64,000 nt of DNA from Moorella humiferrea (lineage in GTDB: Bacteria > Bacillota > DSM-521 > Neomoorellales > Neomoorellaceae), in assembly GCF_039233145.1 (NCBI RefSeq), contig NZ_CP136419.1:2454001-2518000 (forward strand), in the 5' to 3' direction. The translations under genes were made by a program, and so were the position numbers. This document shows positions 17,670 through 25,030 of this stretch, in pieces. The first letter of the stretch is position 1. The number at the start of each line of letters is the position of its first letter. The notes beneath the pieces were generated by a model. It worked only from the letters and a program-made list of their open reading frames with translations. It was not told the DNA's origin and did not search any database.

Positions 17670-19164
17670 GTTCCTGCCACCAGTAACGTCCATCCCGGAT
17701 TACAAGTTCCTGGGCCGCCGGTGGTCCCCACTGGCCGGCGGCGTAATTGGGAAAAAGTGGGGGTCTCGCAGCCCAGGCGGCGGCGATGGGATCTACAAAG
17801 CGCCATGCCGCCTCTACCTCATCCCAGCGGGTGAAAAGGGTTGGGTCTCCCCGCATTACATCGTAAAGCAGCCGCTCATAGGCCTCGGGGGAATTGACCC
17901 CCACCTCGCAGTTCTGGCAGAAATCCAGCCGGATAGGTATGATGTAATTATTATTCCCCGGGCGTTTCGCATTAAGTTGAACATAAATGCCTTCCAGAGG
18001 CTGAACGCGGATGACCAGAAGATTGGGGCGCAGCTCGCCGTATTCCTTGAAATAAAGGATGTCTGGGAGGGATTTAAATTGGATGATGATCTCCGTCACC
18101 TTGGCCGGTAAGCGCTTGCCCGTGCGCAGGTAAAAGGGAACACCGACCCAGCGAAAGTTTTCAATAAAAAGTTTTAAAGCGACAAAGGTCTCTGTATTGG
18201 AAACGGGAGATACTTTCTTTTCTTTACGGTAAGGAAGCACCTTTTGCCCGTTTATTTCTCCGGCCCCGTACTGACCGCGAACGACGTTTCTGTTGACTGC
18301 CCCTTCATCCATGGGCCTTAAAGAGCGGAGCACCTTTACCTTCTCGTCGTGGATGTCTTCCGTAGCCAGGCTGGCCGGCGGTTCCATAGCCACCAGGGTT
18401 ACCAGTTGCAGGAGGTGGTTCTGCACCATATCCCGCAAGGCTCCCGCTCTGTCGTAATAATCGCCCCGATCTTCTACCCCCACCCTTTCCGCCGACGTAA
18501 TCTGAACGTTGTCGATATATTTATTGTTCCAAACCGGTTCAAAAAAGGTATTGGCGAAGCGGATGACCATTATATTTTGAATCATTTCTTTGCCTAAATA
18601 ATGGTCAATGCGGTAAATTTCTTCCTCCCTGAAGGCCGCCCGCAGATGGCGGTTTAATTCCGCCGCCGAAGGCAGATCATAACCGAAGGGTTTCTCAATA
18701 ACGACCCTTTGCCATCCCGGCGCCGGTATCATTTCCGCATCCTGCAAACCCCGCACTACAGGGCCGAAGTGTTCCGGCGCCACAGCTAAGTAGAAAATAC
18801 GATTCCCTGTGCAACCGGTCGCATCCTCCAGTTCTGTCAGGAACCGTTTAAAGCGTTTATAGCCTTCCTCGTCATAAATATCGGCCTGGAAATAGTATAA
18901 ACGGTCGGCGAAATCCTTAAAAAAAGCATCCAGTTCAGAGGCGCGGCGGGAAAATTTTTTAAGAGAGGGTAAGACTATCTCATCGTGAAAACTCTCCCGC
19001 GTAAACCCGCGCCGCCCCACGGCAATGATCCCCACGGCGTCCGGCAGAAACCCGTCGACATGAAGGTTATATAGGGCCGGATAAAGCTTACGGCGGGCCA
19101 GATCCCCCGTACCCCCGAAAATCACCAGCACGCAATTATCCGGCTTTCCCAGGCCCATGTCCAA
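17656..19164 (-). CDS. zwf: Glucose-6-phosphate 1-dehydrogenase
   Basis: At 502 residues it is full length. The N-terminal NAD(P) site is FGGTGDLARRKLYPALYNL, the substrate-binding active site RIDHYLGKEMIQN is present with its His-Asp pair, and the EKPFGYDLPSA and GVPFYLRTGKRL signatures are clear. It oxidises glucose-6-phosphate to 6-phosphogluconolactone in the cytosol, making NADPH. No 6-phosphogluconolactonase or Gnd gene is adjacent; the following gene is a cyclase-family hydrolase. Zwf is uneven in acetogens, so its presence is informative about the pentose route. Confidence 0.95.
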   Translation of the reverse strand: MDMGLGKPDNCVLVIFGGTGDLARRKLYPALYNLHVDGFLPDAVGIIAVGRRGFTRESFHDEIVLPSLKKFSRRASELDAFFKDFADRLYYFQADIYDEEGYKRFKRFLTELEDATGCTGNRIFYLAVAPEHFGPVVRGLQDAEMIPAPGWQRVVIEKPFGYDLPSAAELNRHLRAAFREEEIYRIDHYLGKEMIQNIMVIRFANTFFEPVWNNKYIDNVQITSAERVGVEDRGDYYDRAGALRDMVQNHLLQLVTLVAMEPPASLATEDIHDEKVKVLRSLRPMDEGAVNRNVVRGQYGAGEINGQKVLPYRKEKKVSPVSNTETFVALKLFIENFRWVGVPFYLRTGKRLPAKVTEIIIQFKSLPDILYFKEYGELRPNLLVIRVQPLEGIYVQLNAKRPGNNNYIIPIRLDFCQNCEVGVNSPEAYERLLYDVMRGDPTLFTRWDEVEAAWRFVDPIAAAWAARPPLFPNYAAGQWGPPAAQELVIRDGRYWWQEHEMQ

Positions 19165-19323
19165 TCGCCTTCCTTAACACAGCTTTCTAACTATTTTGCT
19201 CCATGGGCCCTATTTTTATAGTATTAAGCGCGCTGCGACATGGTTTTAGAAACCCTTGCCCCTCGCCCCCGGACGGCCAGCAGCAGGTAGGCCAGGGAAG
19301 CTTTTTGCCCCCCTAATAACAAT

Positions 19324-19353
19324 GTCGGTCTACCCTTTTCTAGGTAGACCGAC
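19324..19353 (-). terminator. Hairpin downstream of tRNA-Gly
   Basis: A perfect 11-bp stem, GTCGGTCTACC / GGTAGACCGAC, with an eight-base loop. It lies 18 bases past the tRNA-Gly 3' end on the minus strand. The following T-tract is poor (ATTGTTATTA), so efficiency is uncertain. Confidence 0.55.
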
Positions 19354-19371
19354 TGGATAACGTTATTATTG

Positions 19372-19446
19372 TGGAGCGGAAAACGGGATTCGAACCCGCG
19401 ACCCTCGGCTTGGGAAGCCGATGCTCTACCACTGAGCTACTTCCGC
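19372..19446 (-). tRNA. tRNA-Gly (anticodon CCC)
   Basis: The minus strand folds into a complete cloverleaf: acceptor GCGGAAG / TTTCCGC, D-arm GCTC...GAGC, anticodon stem TCGGC/GCCGA with loop TTCCCAA, T-arm GCGGG-TTCGAAT-CCCGT, and an encoded CCA end. The loop gives anticodon CCC, for glycine. A good minus-strand promoter lies just upstream. Confidence 0.95.
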
Positions 19447-19459
19447 ATTTTACATTTAT

Positions 19460-19488
19460 ATTTTACTCCCTTACCTTGAGGGTGTCAA
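19460..19488 (-). promoter_or_regulatory. Sigma-A promoter of tRNA-Gly
   Basis: On the minus strand TTGACA (19483-19488) and TAAAAT (19460-19465) are separated by exactly 17 bases, a few bases upstream of the tRNA 5' end. Confidence 0.8.
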
Positions 19489-19504
19489 GATTAAAGTATA
19501 GTAC

Positions 19505-19533
19505 TTGCTTAACGTTTAAGTCAGTAGTATAAT
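19505..19533 (+). promoter_or_regulatory. Promoter and possible operator of vapBC
   Basis: TTGCTT (19505-19510) and TATAAT (19528-19533) are 17 bases apart. The inverted repeat CTTAA-CGT-TTAAG (19508-19520) overlaps the -35 and spacer, a likely site for autorepression by the AbrB-type antitoxin. Confidence 0.65.
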
Positions 19534-19567
19534 TTCTTTAGTAAGACAAATAAAGGTGGTAAGAACA

Positions 19568-19816
19568 ATGTATAAAATAACCATTTCCCAAAAAGGCCAG
19601 ATTGTTATTCCCCTGGAAATACGTAAAAATTATGGTCTTAAAAAAGGTGACCAGCTGGCGGTGGAAGATAGTAATGGTGTTATAATCCTGCGACCGCTTC
19701 CCAGGCACCCCCTCCTGAAGTTGCGCGGTAAATATAAAAGCAGTAATCCTGCCGACAAGCTTACTACAGCTTTGATAAAAGAAAGAACTGCTGAGCGATC
19801 CCGCGAAAGAAGGTAA
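19568..19816 (+). CDS. AbrB/SpoVT-fold antitoxin (VapB-type)
   Basis: The 82-residue protein starts with the swapped-hairpin AbrB domain (MYKITISQKGQIVIPLEIRK, then GLKKGDQLAVED). Its C-terminal tail is basic and probably unstructured, suited to wrapping the toxin. ATG 19568 is preceded by AAAGGTGG; a GTG four codons earlier overlaps that site and is less likely. It lies eight bases before a PIN-domain toxin gene. Confidence 0.85.
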   Translation: MYKITISQKGQIVIPLEIRKNYGLKKGDQLAVEDSNGVIILRPLPRHPLLKLRGKYKSSNPADKLTTALIKERTAERSRERR

Positions 19817-19824
19817 AGCGGTTT

Positions 19825-20247
19825 ATGGAAATAACAAAATTTGTTCTCGATACGTATGCTATTCTGGCCTTGTTGGAAGATGAACCCGGTGCCCAAGTAG
19901 TAGCGGATATTATAAGCGACGATACAAAGATGAGCTTCTTGAGCCTTATCAATTTAGGTGAGGCCTATTATATAGTCCTGAGGAAAAAAGGTGAAAAAGC
20001 TGCCAGTGAATTAATCGAAACTATTTGCGCCGATGAAAGCATAACCCTAATTGACTGCCCCTGGACAAGGATTAAAGAAGCAGCCCGGGTAAAGGCCCTC
20101 GGGGGATTATCCTATGCCGATTCATTCGCTGTTTCCCTGGCCCAAGAGCTGCAAGCACCGATTATAACCGGTGATCCAGAAATCCGCAAGTTGGCACCAA
20201 AACTTGCTTTCGAGATTATCTGGATAGGTAACGCTACTCCTGTTTAA
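19825..20247 (+). CDS. PIN-domain ribonuclease toxin (VapC-type)
   Basis: The 140-residue PIN domain has its acidic site: Asp in KFVLDTYAILAL near residue 9, Glu in LINLGEAYYIV near 46, Asp in LSYADSFAVSLA and Asp in IITGDPEI. VapC enzymes cut tRNA or rRNA. The gene sits 96 bases before a three-tRNA operon on the same strand and after a tRNA-Gly gene on the other strand. That proximity may be chance, as tRNA loci often attract mobile modules. Confidence 0.88.
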   Translation: MEITKFVLDTYAILALLEDEPGAQVVADIISDDTKMSFLSLINLGEAYYIVLRKKGEKAASELIETICADESITLIDCPWTRIKEAARVKALGGLSYADSFAVSLAQELQAPIITGDPEIRKLAPKLAFEIIWIGNATPV

Positions 20248-20303
20248 GGTACCAGCTTTTAAAATTAGACGGCCACATCTTTTGCCATGCAGCCGATTTC
20301 CTC

Positions 20304-20332
20304 TTGACAGGGATGAAATAAGCATGTAATAT
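20304..20332 (+). promoter_or_regulatory. Sigma-A promoter of the tRNA-Lys-Glu-Asp operon
   Basis: A perfect TTGACA (20304-20309) and TAATAT (20327-20332) with a 17-base spacer, ending 10 bases before tRNA-Lys. Confidence 0.85.
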
Positions 20333-20342
20333 ACTAACCTGT

Positions 20343-20418
20343 GGGCCATTAGCTCAGGCGGTAGAGCACCTGACTTTTAATCAGGGTGTCGGTGGTTCGA
20401 ATCCACCATGGCTCACCA
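20343..20418 (+). tRNA. tRNA-Lys (anticodon TTT)
   Basis: Cloverleaf with acceptor GGGCCAT / ATGGCTC, D-arm GCTC...GAGC, anticodon stem CCTGA/TCAGG with loop CTTTTAA, T-arm GGTGG-TTCGAAT-CCACC and encoded CCA. First gene of a three-tRNA unit. Confidence 0.95.
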
Positions 20419-20425
20419 GATATAT

Positions 20426-20500
20426 GGCCCGTTGGTCAAGAGGTTAAGACACGAGCCTTTCACGCTCGTAACGGGGGTTCGATTCCCCCACGGGTCACCA
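20426..20500 (+). tRNA. tRNA-Glu (anticodon TTC)
   Basis: Cloverleaf with acceptor GGCCCGT / ACGGGTC, anticodon stem CGAGC/GCTCG with loop CTTTCAC, a T-arm of G/C pairs around TTCGATT, and encoded CCA. Seven bases after tRNA-Lys. Confidence 0.95.
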
Positions 20501-20505
20501 AACCA

Positions 20506-20582
20506 GGAGCCGTAGTGTAGCGGTCTAACATGCCGGCCTGTCACGCCGGAGATCGCGGGTTCAATTCCCGTCGGCTCCGCCA
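20506..20582 (+). tRNA. tRNA-Asp (anticodon GTC)
   Basis: Cloverleaf with acceptor GGAGCCG / CGGCTCC, anticodon stem GCCGG-like pairs around loop CTGTCAC, T-arm GCGGG-TTCAATT-CCCGT, and encoded CCA. Last of the three tRNA genes. Confidence 0.95.
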
Positions 20583-20590
20583 GGATATTT

Positions 20591-20615
20591 AAAAGCCCCG
20601 GGAAGGGGCTTTTTT
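20591..20615 (+). terminator. Terminator of the tRNA operon
   Basis: AAAAGCCCC pairs with GGGGCTTTT around a five-base loop and is followed by TT. A classical intrinsic terminator nine bases after tRNA-Asp. Confidence 0.9.
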
Positions 20616-20737
20616 GATACGTATAGCATGGTATAATAAAAGTACAGGCATAAGCAGTTTTTAGGGAATGATGAGACTGTAATAATTTTCGAGAATGTAC
20701 CGGCAGGGTTTGCAGGCAATGCGGGAAGGTGTTTTCT

Positions 20738-20998
20738 ATGGTACAAATTAGCTGGTTCTATGGCATCAAGATTTCAATGTTTTATGACGAACATTTACCA
20801 CCTCATTTCCACGTAGAATACGGAGAATACCATGCCATTGTTGATATTCAAAAGGCGGTAATTATTAAAGGCCAGCTTCCAAAAAAACAGGCGAGTTTGG
20901 TTATAGCCTGGACCTTTCTGCACCAGGATGAATTAATGGATAACTGGCATAATGCTTATCATAAAAAAGAGCTGTTTAAAATCGATCCCCTCAGATAG
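20738..20998 (+). CDS. DUF4160-family protein
   Basis: An 86-residue protein with the DUF4160 signature: GIKISMFYDEHLPPHFHVEYGEYHAIVDI near the N-terminus, an acidic-His pattern that suggests a metal or catalytic site. ATG 20738 follows GGGAAGGTG at a good distance. It is paired with a DUF2442 gene 13 bases downstream, a common partnership. Some have proposed such pairs as toxin-antitoxin-like, but the function is not established. Confidence 0.85.
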   Translation: MVQISWFYGIKISMFYDEHLPPHFHVEYGEYHAIVDIQKAVIIKGQLPKKQASLVIAWTFLHQDELMDNWHNAYHKKELFKIDPLR

Positions 20999-21011
20999 GA
21001 GCGTGATAAAA

Positions 21012-21296
21012 ATGATCCCCCCTGCATTAATCCAAGTATATGCTGATAAAGAAAGGGATTACGCCATTATCTGCCAGTTCGTGGACGGCAAAGTGACCCG
21101 TTACGATATGAAAAAACTTTTATACGGAGTTTTTGAACCCTTAAGAGATAAAGAGGTTTTTAAAAACACTTTAACGATCCTGGATAATACTGCGGCCTGG
21201 GATTTAACCGGAAAAAGGGATGAAACCAACTGCCTGACCATTGATCCCTGGACATTATATAATGCCGAAGACATAACCAGCGATATGATTCATTAG
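21012..21296 (+). CDS. DUF2442-family protein
   Basis: From ATG 21012 (AGGAG 10 bases upstream) the product is 94 residues. It has the DUF2442 pattern of a small beta-rich domain with a late WDLTGKRDETNCLTIDPWTLY, matching the family's C-terminal stretch on the expected genomic Asp/Pro. It pairs with the DUF4160 gene upstream and is closed by a strong hairpin. Function unknown. Confidence 0.8.
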   Translation: MIPPALIQVYADKERDYAIICQFVDGKVTRYDMKKLLYGVFEPLRDKEVFKNTLTILDNTAAWDLTGKRDETNCLTIDPWTLYNAEDITSDMIH

Positions 21297-21327
21297 ACCC
21301 ACCTGGATGTCCCCGGTGGGTCTAATG
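21291..21327. terminator. Bidirectional hairpin between DUF2442 and the GntR gene
   Basis: A 13-bp perfect stem, CATTAGACCCACC / GGTGGGTCTAATG (21291-21303, 21315-21327), with an 11-base loop. It begins inside the last codons of the DUF2442 gene. No long T-run follows, but its position between convergent genes fits termination. Confidence 0.6.
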
Positions 21328-21366
21328 CATATTATCCCGCTAAAGAAGGTCCGGCCGGCAGTTCTC

Positions 21367-22071
21367 CTATTCCTTTTGCAATTCTCGCTCGACAAAGCGC
21401 AGGTGTTGGCAGATGGCCCGCCGGGCTGCCCGGGGCTTTTGATTTTTTATGGCTTCGAAAATTTGTTTATGCTGCTCGAAAAGCAGTTCGGGATTGCCCG
21501 GAGTGGTATAAAGGCGCTGACGGCTGGTACGCAGGGCCTGACGCATGGTGTCGGAAACCGTATGCATGAGTTTGGCGAGAACCGAATTGCGGGCCGCCTC
21601 AGCTATGGCCAGGTGAAAGCGCAGGTCGGCCTCTTCTCCCAAAGTGCCTTTCTTAAGGTCGCCGTCCATTTCTTTTAAGATAGCGGCCATTTTTTCTATA
21701 TCTTCCGGGCCGGCGCGGCAGGCCGCAAGATAGGCGGCCTCGCCTTCCAGGGCCTGGCGCGCTTCCAGGAGCTCCATGGCCGCCTGGCGGTCCATGAGCA
21801 GGGCCATGGCCAGGGGTTCCACGATGGCCTCGCGACGAACGTTCTGCACGAAGGTACCTTCCCCGGGCCGAATGTCGATAACCCCCATGGCCGCCAGGGC
21901 GCTTAAGGCCTCCCGCACAGAGGCGCGGCTGACGCCCAGACGCTCGGACAGTTCCCGTTCTGAAGGCAGACGATCGCCGGGTTTTAAATTGCCTTCGCCG
22001 ATGAGATCTTTTATCTGCCGGACGATCTCTTCGTAGATCTTTTTAGGCCGGATAGGCTTTAACTCCACCAC
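21367..22071 (-). CDS. GntR/FadR-family regulator (LldR/LutR-like)
   Basis: The 234-residue protein has an N-terminal winged helix (residues 8-75: EEIVRQIKDLIGEGNLKPGDRLPSERELSERLGVSRASVREAL) and a C-terminal FCD helical ligand domain with metal-site residues (DLRFHLAIAEAARNSVLAKLMHTV). Relatives LldR and LutR repress lactate use and release DNA with lactate. It is followed upstream by the lut genes on the same strand. A shared site before lutC and lctP fits its operator. Confidence 0.88.
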   Translation of the reverse strand: MVELKPIRPKKIYEEIVRQIKDLIGEGNLKPGDRLPSERELSERLGVSRASVREALSALAAMGVIDIRPGEGTFVQNVRREAIVEPLAMALLMDRQAAMELLEARQALEGEAAYLAACRAGPEDIEKMAAILKEMDGDLKKGTLGEEADLRFHLAIAEAARNSVLAKLMHTVSDTMRQALRTSRQRLYTTPGNPELLFEQHKQIFEAIKNQKPRAARRAICQHLRFVERELQKE

Positions 22072-22126
22072 GTCCCCACCCCAGGCACCCCAAACGTCTT
22101 TTTCTTGAAGCCCATTTTACCGTTTT

Positions 22127-24289
22127 TCAATCTTTATTTGCAAGTATTTCCGCCGTGTGCTTGACCTGAATATCGCTACCCGTCTGATCCAGGCCGCCGC
22201 GGAGCTGGAGAATGCAGCCCGGACAGTCGGTGGCCACTATTTCCGCCCCGCTCGCCATGATATTTTTAAGTTTGCGTTCGAGGATAGGGCGGCTGATTTC
22301 CGGATATTTGACGCTGTAAGAACCGCCGAAACCGCAGCAGCGGTCGCTCTCCCGCATCTCTACCAATTCGATGCCGGGTTGGCTTGTCAAAACCTCTCGC
22401 GCCGCCCTGTCCAGCCCCAGGTGTCGCTTGAAATGGCAGGAATCATGATAGGTGACTTTAACGATGCCCCTGTCTCGTCCTTTGCCTTCGGGGGCAGACC
22501 CTTCGCTCTTCTTGAGCTCATGGACGAGCTGGGTGAAGTCTTTAACCCTGGCCGCCAAGTCTTTTGCCCGCCCTTCCCAGGCCGGGTCCCCGGCCAGAAG
22601 CTCGATAAAGTTTTTCTTCAGGGCCACGGCACAGGTAGGACAGGCGGTAACGATTACGTCGGCCTTGGCTTCTTCCAGGGCGGCAATATTGAGCTTGGCC
22701 AAGCTAACCGCTGTTTCCCGATCGCCGGCATAAATGGCGGGCGCGCCACAGCAGGCCTGCCCCTGGGGAAAGGTCACCTCCACCCCTTCCCGTCCCAGCA
22801 CCTTATAAACGGCTTCCCCGATTTCGGGGTAGACGAAATCAATGACGCAGCCACTGTAAAAGGCCGCCCGCAGGCGGGACTTGCGTAAAGCACCTTCCAG
22901 GTTTTTCACCCTGTCCCGCAGGGGTACCCGGGCAATGGCCGGCAGGCTCCGCCCCTCGGTAAAACTGCTGAAATAAAGGGGGAGGTGCCGGATGAAGGGC
23001 CGGCCGTGGGTCACCGGCCCCTGAAGGCGGGAAGCCGCCCGCAGCATGGTGTGCATAAGCCTCGGTTTGGCCACCACCCCGTGGAGGGCAATACGATACG
23101 CCCTGGAAAGCCCCTGTTTCTCCACCACCCGCTCCCGCAGTTTTAAGACGAGATCCGGAATGTTTATCTTGGCCGGGCAGACTTCGGCGCAGCGTCGACA
23201 GCCGATACAGAGGCTCTGGGGGTCGGCGGCATCCTCCAGGGAGTTGAAGAAGGCCGTTAGAATACTGCCAATGCCGCCGCTGTAAATATAACCGTATACC
23301 TGCCCGCTGACGAGCTGGAAGACGGGACAGACGTTGGTGCAGGAGGCGCAGCGGATGCATTGGAGGGCTTCCTTAAAGACGGGATCAGCCGCCATGCGGG
23401 TACGGCCGTTGTCCAAAAGGACCACGTGCAGTTCCTTTATTCCCTCGCCGTCGCCCTTCCGGGCCGGCACTGGACCGGTTATCATGGTTACGTAGCTGGT
23501 AATGGGCTGGGCCGTACCGCTGCGGGGCAGGGCCTCAAGGATGGGCACGATGTCTTTTAGCTTCGGCACCAGCTTTTCGTAGCCGACGATGGCCACATGG
23601 ACCGGAGGGACGGTGGTGGCCAAGCGGGCATTGCCCTCATTGGTGCAGATGACTATAGTTCCCGTTTCGGCCACAGCAATATTGGCGCCGCTGATACCCA
23701 TACCGGCGGTAAGGAACTTTTTCCTGAGCTCGCGCCGGGCGATGCGCACCATATTTTTAATATCCGGCTCCACCGGCTCTCCCAGGTAACGGCTGAAGAC
23801 CCGGGCCACCTCTTCCTTGGGCAGGTGAATGGCCGGCATGACCATATGGGACGGTCGTTCCCCGGGCATGAGCTGCAAAATCCACTCTGCCAGATCGGTT
23901 TCATGGGGGGTGATACCCCGCTCCTGAAGATACTCGTTGAGGTGGATCTCTTCCGAAGCGAAGGACTTTGATTTTACGACGTCAGTTACCCCGTGTTCCT
24001 TAGCCACCTGGTAAATATACTCCCGCGCGGCCGCAGCATCGTGAGCGCGAAATACCTTTCCTCCCCTGGCCTCCACCGCCCGGGTAAACTGGGCGGCTAG
24101 TTCTTCATAACGTCCGGCGGCGTCGCCCTTGATGGCGGCAATCTTTTCCCGCAGGGCGGCGAAATCCTTGCCCCTATAAACCTCTTCCCGGGAAATGATA
24201 TAGGAATCGGCAAAACGTTCCAGGGCGCCCCGCAGGCTGGCATTATTCAAGGCCTTATGGAGCCGTTCTCTAAATTCTTTAGCGGCCAC
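22127..24289 (-). CDS. Fused LutB-LutA-type lactate dehydrogenase iron-sulfur protein
   Basis: At 720 residues it combines two proteins that are usually separate. Residues about 60-310 are a LUD domain (GANIAVAETGTIVICTNEGNA). Two [4Fe-4S] motifs follow (CIRCASCTNVCPV and CIGCRRCAEVCPAKI). Residues about 470-720 carry two CCG cysteine domains (QACCGAPAIYAGD and DRCCGFGGSYSVKYP) as in LutA/GlcF. With LutC it would form an L-lactate oxidising complex that passes electrons onward. It overlaps lutC by 11 bases, so the two are coupled. Confidence 0.88.
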   Translation of the reverse strand: MAAKEFRERLHKALNNASLRGALERFADSYIISREEVYRGKDFAALREKIAAIKGDAAGRYEELAAQFTRAVEARGGKVFRAHDAAAAREYIYQVAKEHGVTDVVKSKSFASEEIHLNEYLQERGITPHETDLAEWILQLMPGERPSHMVMPAIHLPKEEVARVFSRYLGEPVEPDIKNMVRIARRELRKKFLTAGMGISGANIAVAETGTIVICTNEGNARLATTVPPVHVAIVGYEKLVPKLKDIVPILEALPRSGTAQPITSYVTMITGPVPARKGDGEGIKELHVVLLDNGRTRMAADPVFKEALQCIRCASCTNVCPVFQLVSGQVYGYIYSGGIGSILTAFFNSLEDAADPQSLCIGCRRCAEVCPAKINIPDLVLKLRERVVEKQGLSRAYRIALHGVVAKPRLMHTMLRAASRLQGPVTHGRPFIRHLPLYFSSFTEGRSLPAIARVPLRDRVKNLEGALRKSRLRAAFYSGCVIDFVYPEIGEAVYKVLGREGVEVTFPQGQACCGAPAIYAGDRETAVSLAKLNIAALEEAKADVIVTACPTCAVALKKNFIELLAGDPAWEGRAKDLAARVKDFTQLVHELKKSEGSAPEGKGRDRGIVKVTYHDSCHFKRHLGLDRAAREVLTSQPGIELVEMRESDRCCGFGGSYSVKYPEISRPILERKLKNIMASGAEIVATDCPGCILQLRGGLDQTGSDIQVKHTAEILANKD

Positions 24290-24857
24290 GGTCGTCGCCT
24301 CCCTCGTCTCCCACCAGAACGATCAGTAACCGCTCCGGCCCGTGCACGCCGATCGTCAGGCTGCGTTCAATATCGGCCGTACGGCTGGGGCCTGTAACCA
24401 GGGTGAAATACCCCGGCCAACTGCCCCGTTCCAGATAAGCTTCTATCACTTCGGTCAAATTGGCCCTTATCCGTTTCGTCCGTAGCAGAGCAACGCAGGT
24501 AAGGGGCAACATGGCTGCTAGGCGCGCCTTTAAAGCGGTAGCGTCCATGGCCAGCGTCCCCGTTTCAGCGATACCGTAATCGAATTCTACAATACCGACG
24601 TCCGCCTCGCGGGCGAAATCAGGACCATCCTTTTCCACGGTAAACCCGGCCGCCGTCAAGGCTTCCTCTAAGTTTGTTTCCCTGACGAGGGGCGAAGCAA
24701 ACAACGCCGCGCGTCGGCCGCAGGGCTTTAATGCCTCGGCAAGGGCCTTCCCTAATTCCCGTCTGCCTTCTACCGGCAAAATCTGGGCTCCCATAACTCC
24801 GGCCTGACGGGTAAAGGCGGCAATTAAATCTTCCTGGGCCAAGAAGCAACCCCCCAT
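24279..24857 (-). CDS. lutC: LutC-like LUD-domain protein
   Basis: The 192-residue protein shows the LUD fold, ending in the conserved GPSRTADIERSLTIGVHGP. The middle stretch GIVEFDYGIAETGTLAMDA is also typical. LutC is the third subunit of the LutABC lactate oxidation complex. ATG 24857 has no clear ribosome site; TTG 24842, five codons later, follows GGGGGG and may be the real start. First gene of the lut transcript, downstream of a good promoter. Confidence 0.85.
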   Translation of the reverse strand: MGGCFLAQEDLIAAFTRQAGVMGAQILPVEGRRELGKALAEALKPCGRRAALFASPLVRETNLEEALTAAGFTVEKDGPDFAREADVGIVEFDYGIAETGTLAMDATALKARLAAMLPLTCVALLRTKRIRANLTEVIEAYLERGSWPGYFTLVTGPSRTADIERSLTIGVHGPERLLIVLVGDEGGDDRGR

Positions 24858-24907
24858 TTGTGGATGTCTTCACAATGTCGTAAGGCTCAAAAAGATTTGA
24901 CATTTTC

Positions 24908-24925
24908 GTCCGGCCTGACCACCTG
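24908..24925. promoter_or_regulatory. Candidate operator of the lut operon
   Basis: The minus strand reads CAGGTGGTCAGGCCGGAC, matching the site before lctP (CAGGTGATCAGACCAGA) at 14 of 17 bases. On the other strand the core CGGCCTGACCA differs at two positions from TNGTNNNACNA, the pattern reported for LldR-type repressors. It overlaps the predicted transcription start, nine bases past the -10, an ideal repressor position. Confidence 0.55.
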
Positions 24926-24933
24926 ATGGTTTT

Positions 24934-24961
24934 ATTATAACATTTTTTTGCTACAATTCAA
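24934..24961 (-). promoter_or_regulatory. Sigma-A promoter of the lut operon
   Basis: On the minus strand TTGAAT (24956-24961) and a perfect TATAAT (24934-24939) are 16 bases apart, upstream of lutC. Confidence 0.7.
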
Positions 24962-24993
24962 TATATCTTTTTTGTTTTTCTCCTGCAGAAAGC

Positions 24994-25017
24994 AAAAAAG
25001 CCCCGCCTCAGCGGGGC
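24994..25017 (-). terminator. Terminator of lctP
   Basis: On the minus strand GCCCCGC pairs with GCGGGGC around a four-base loop and is followed by TTTTTT. It separates lctP from the lut promoter. Confidence 0.9.
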
Positions 25018-25030
25018 AAGCTTGATACTT

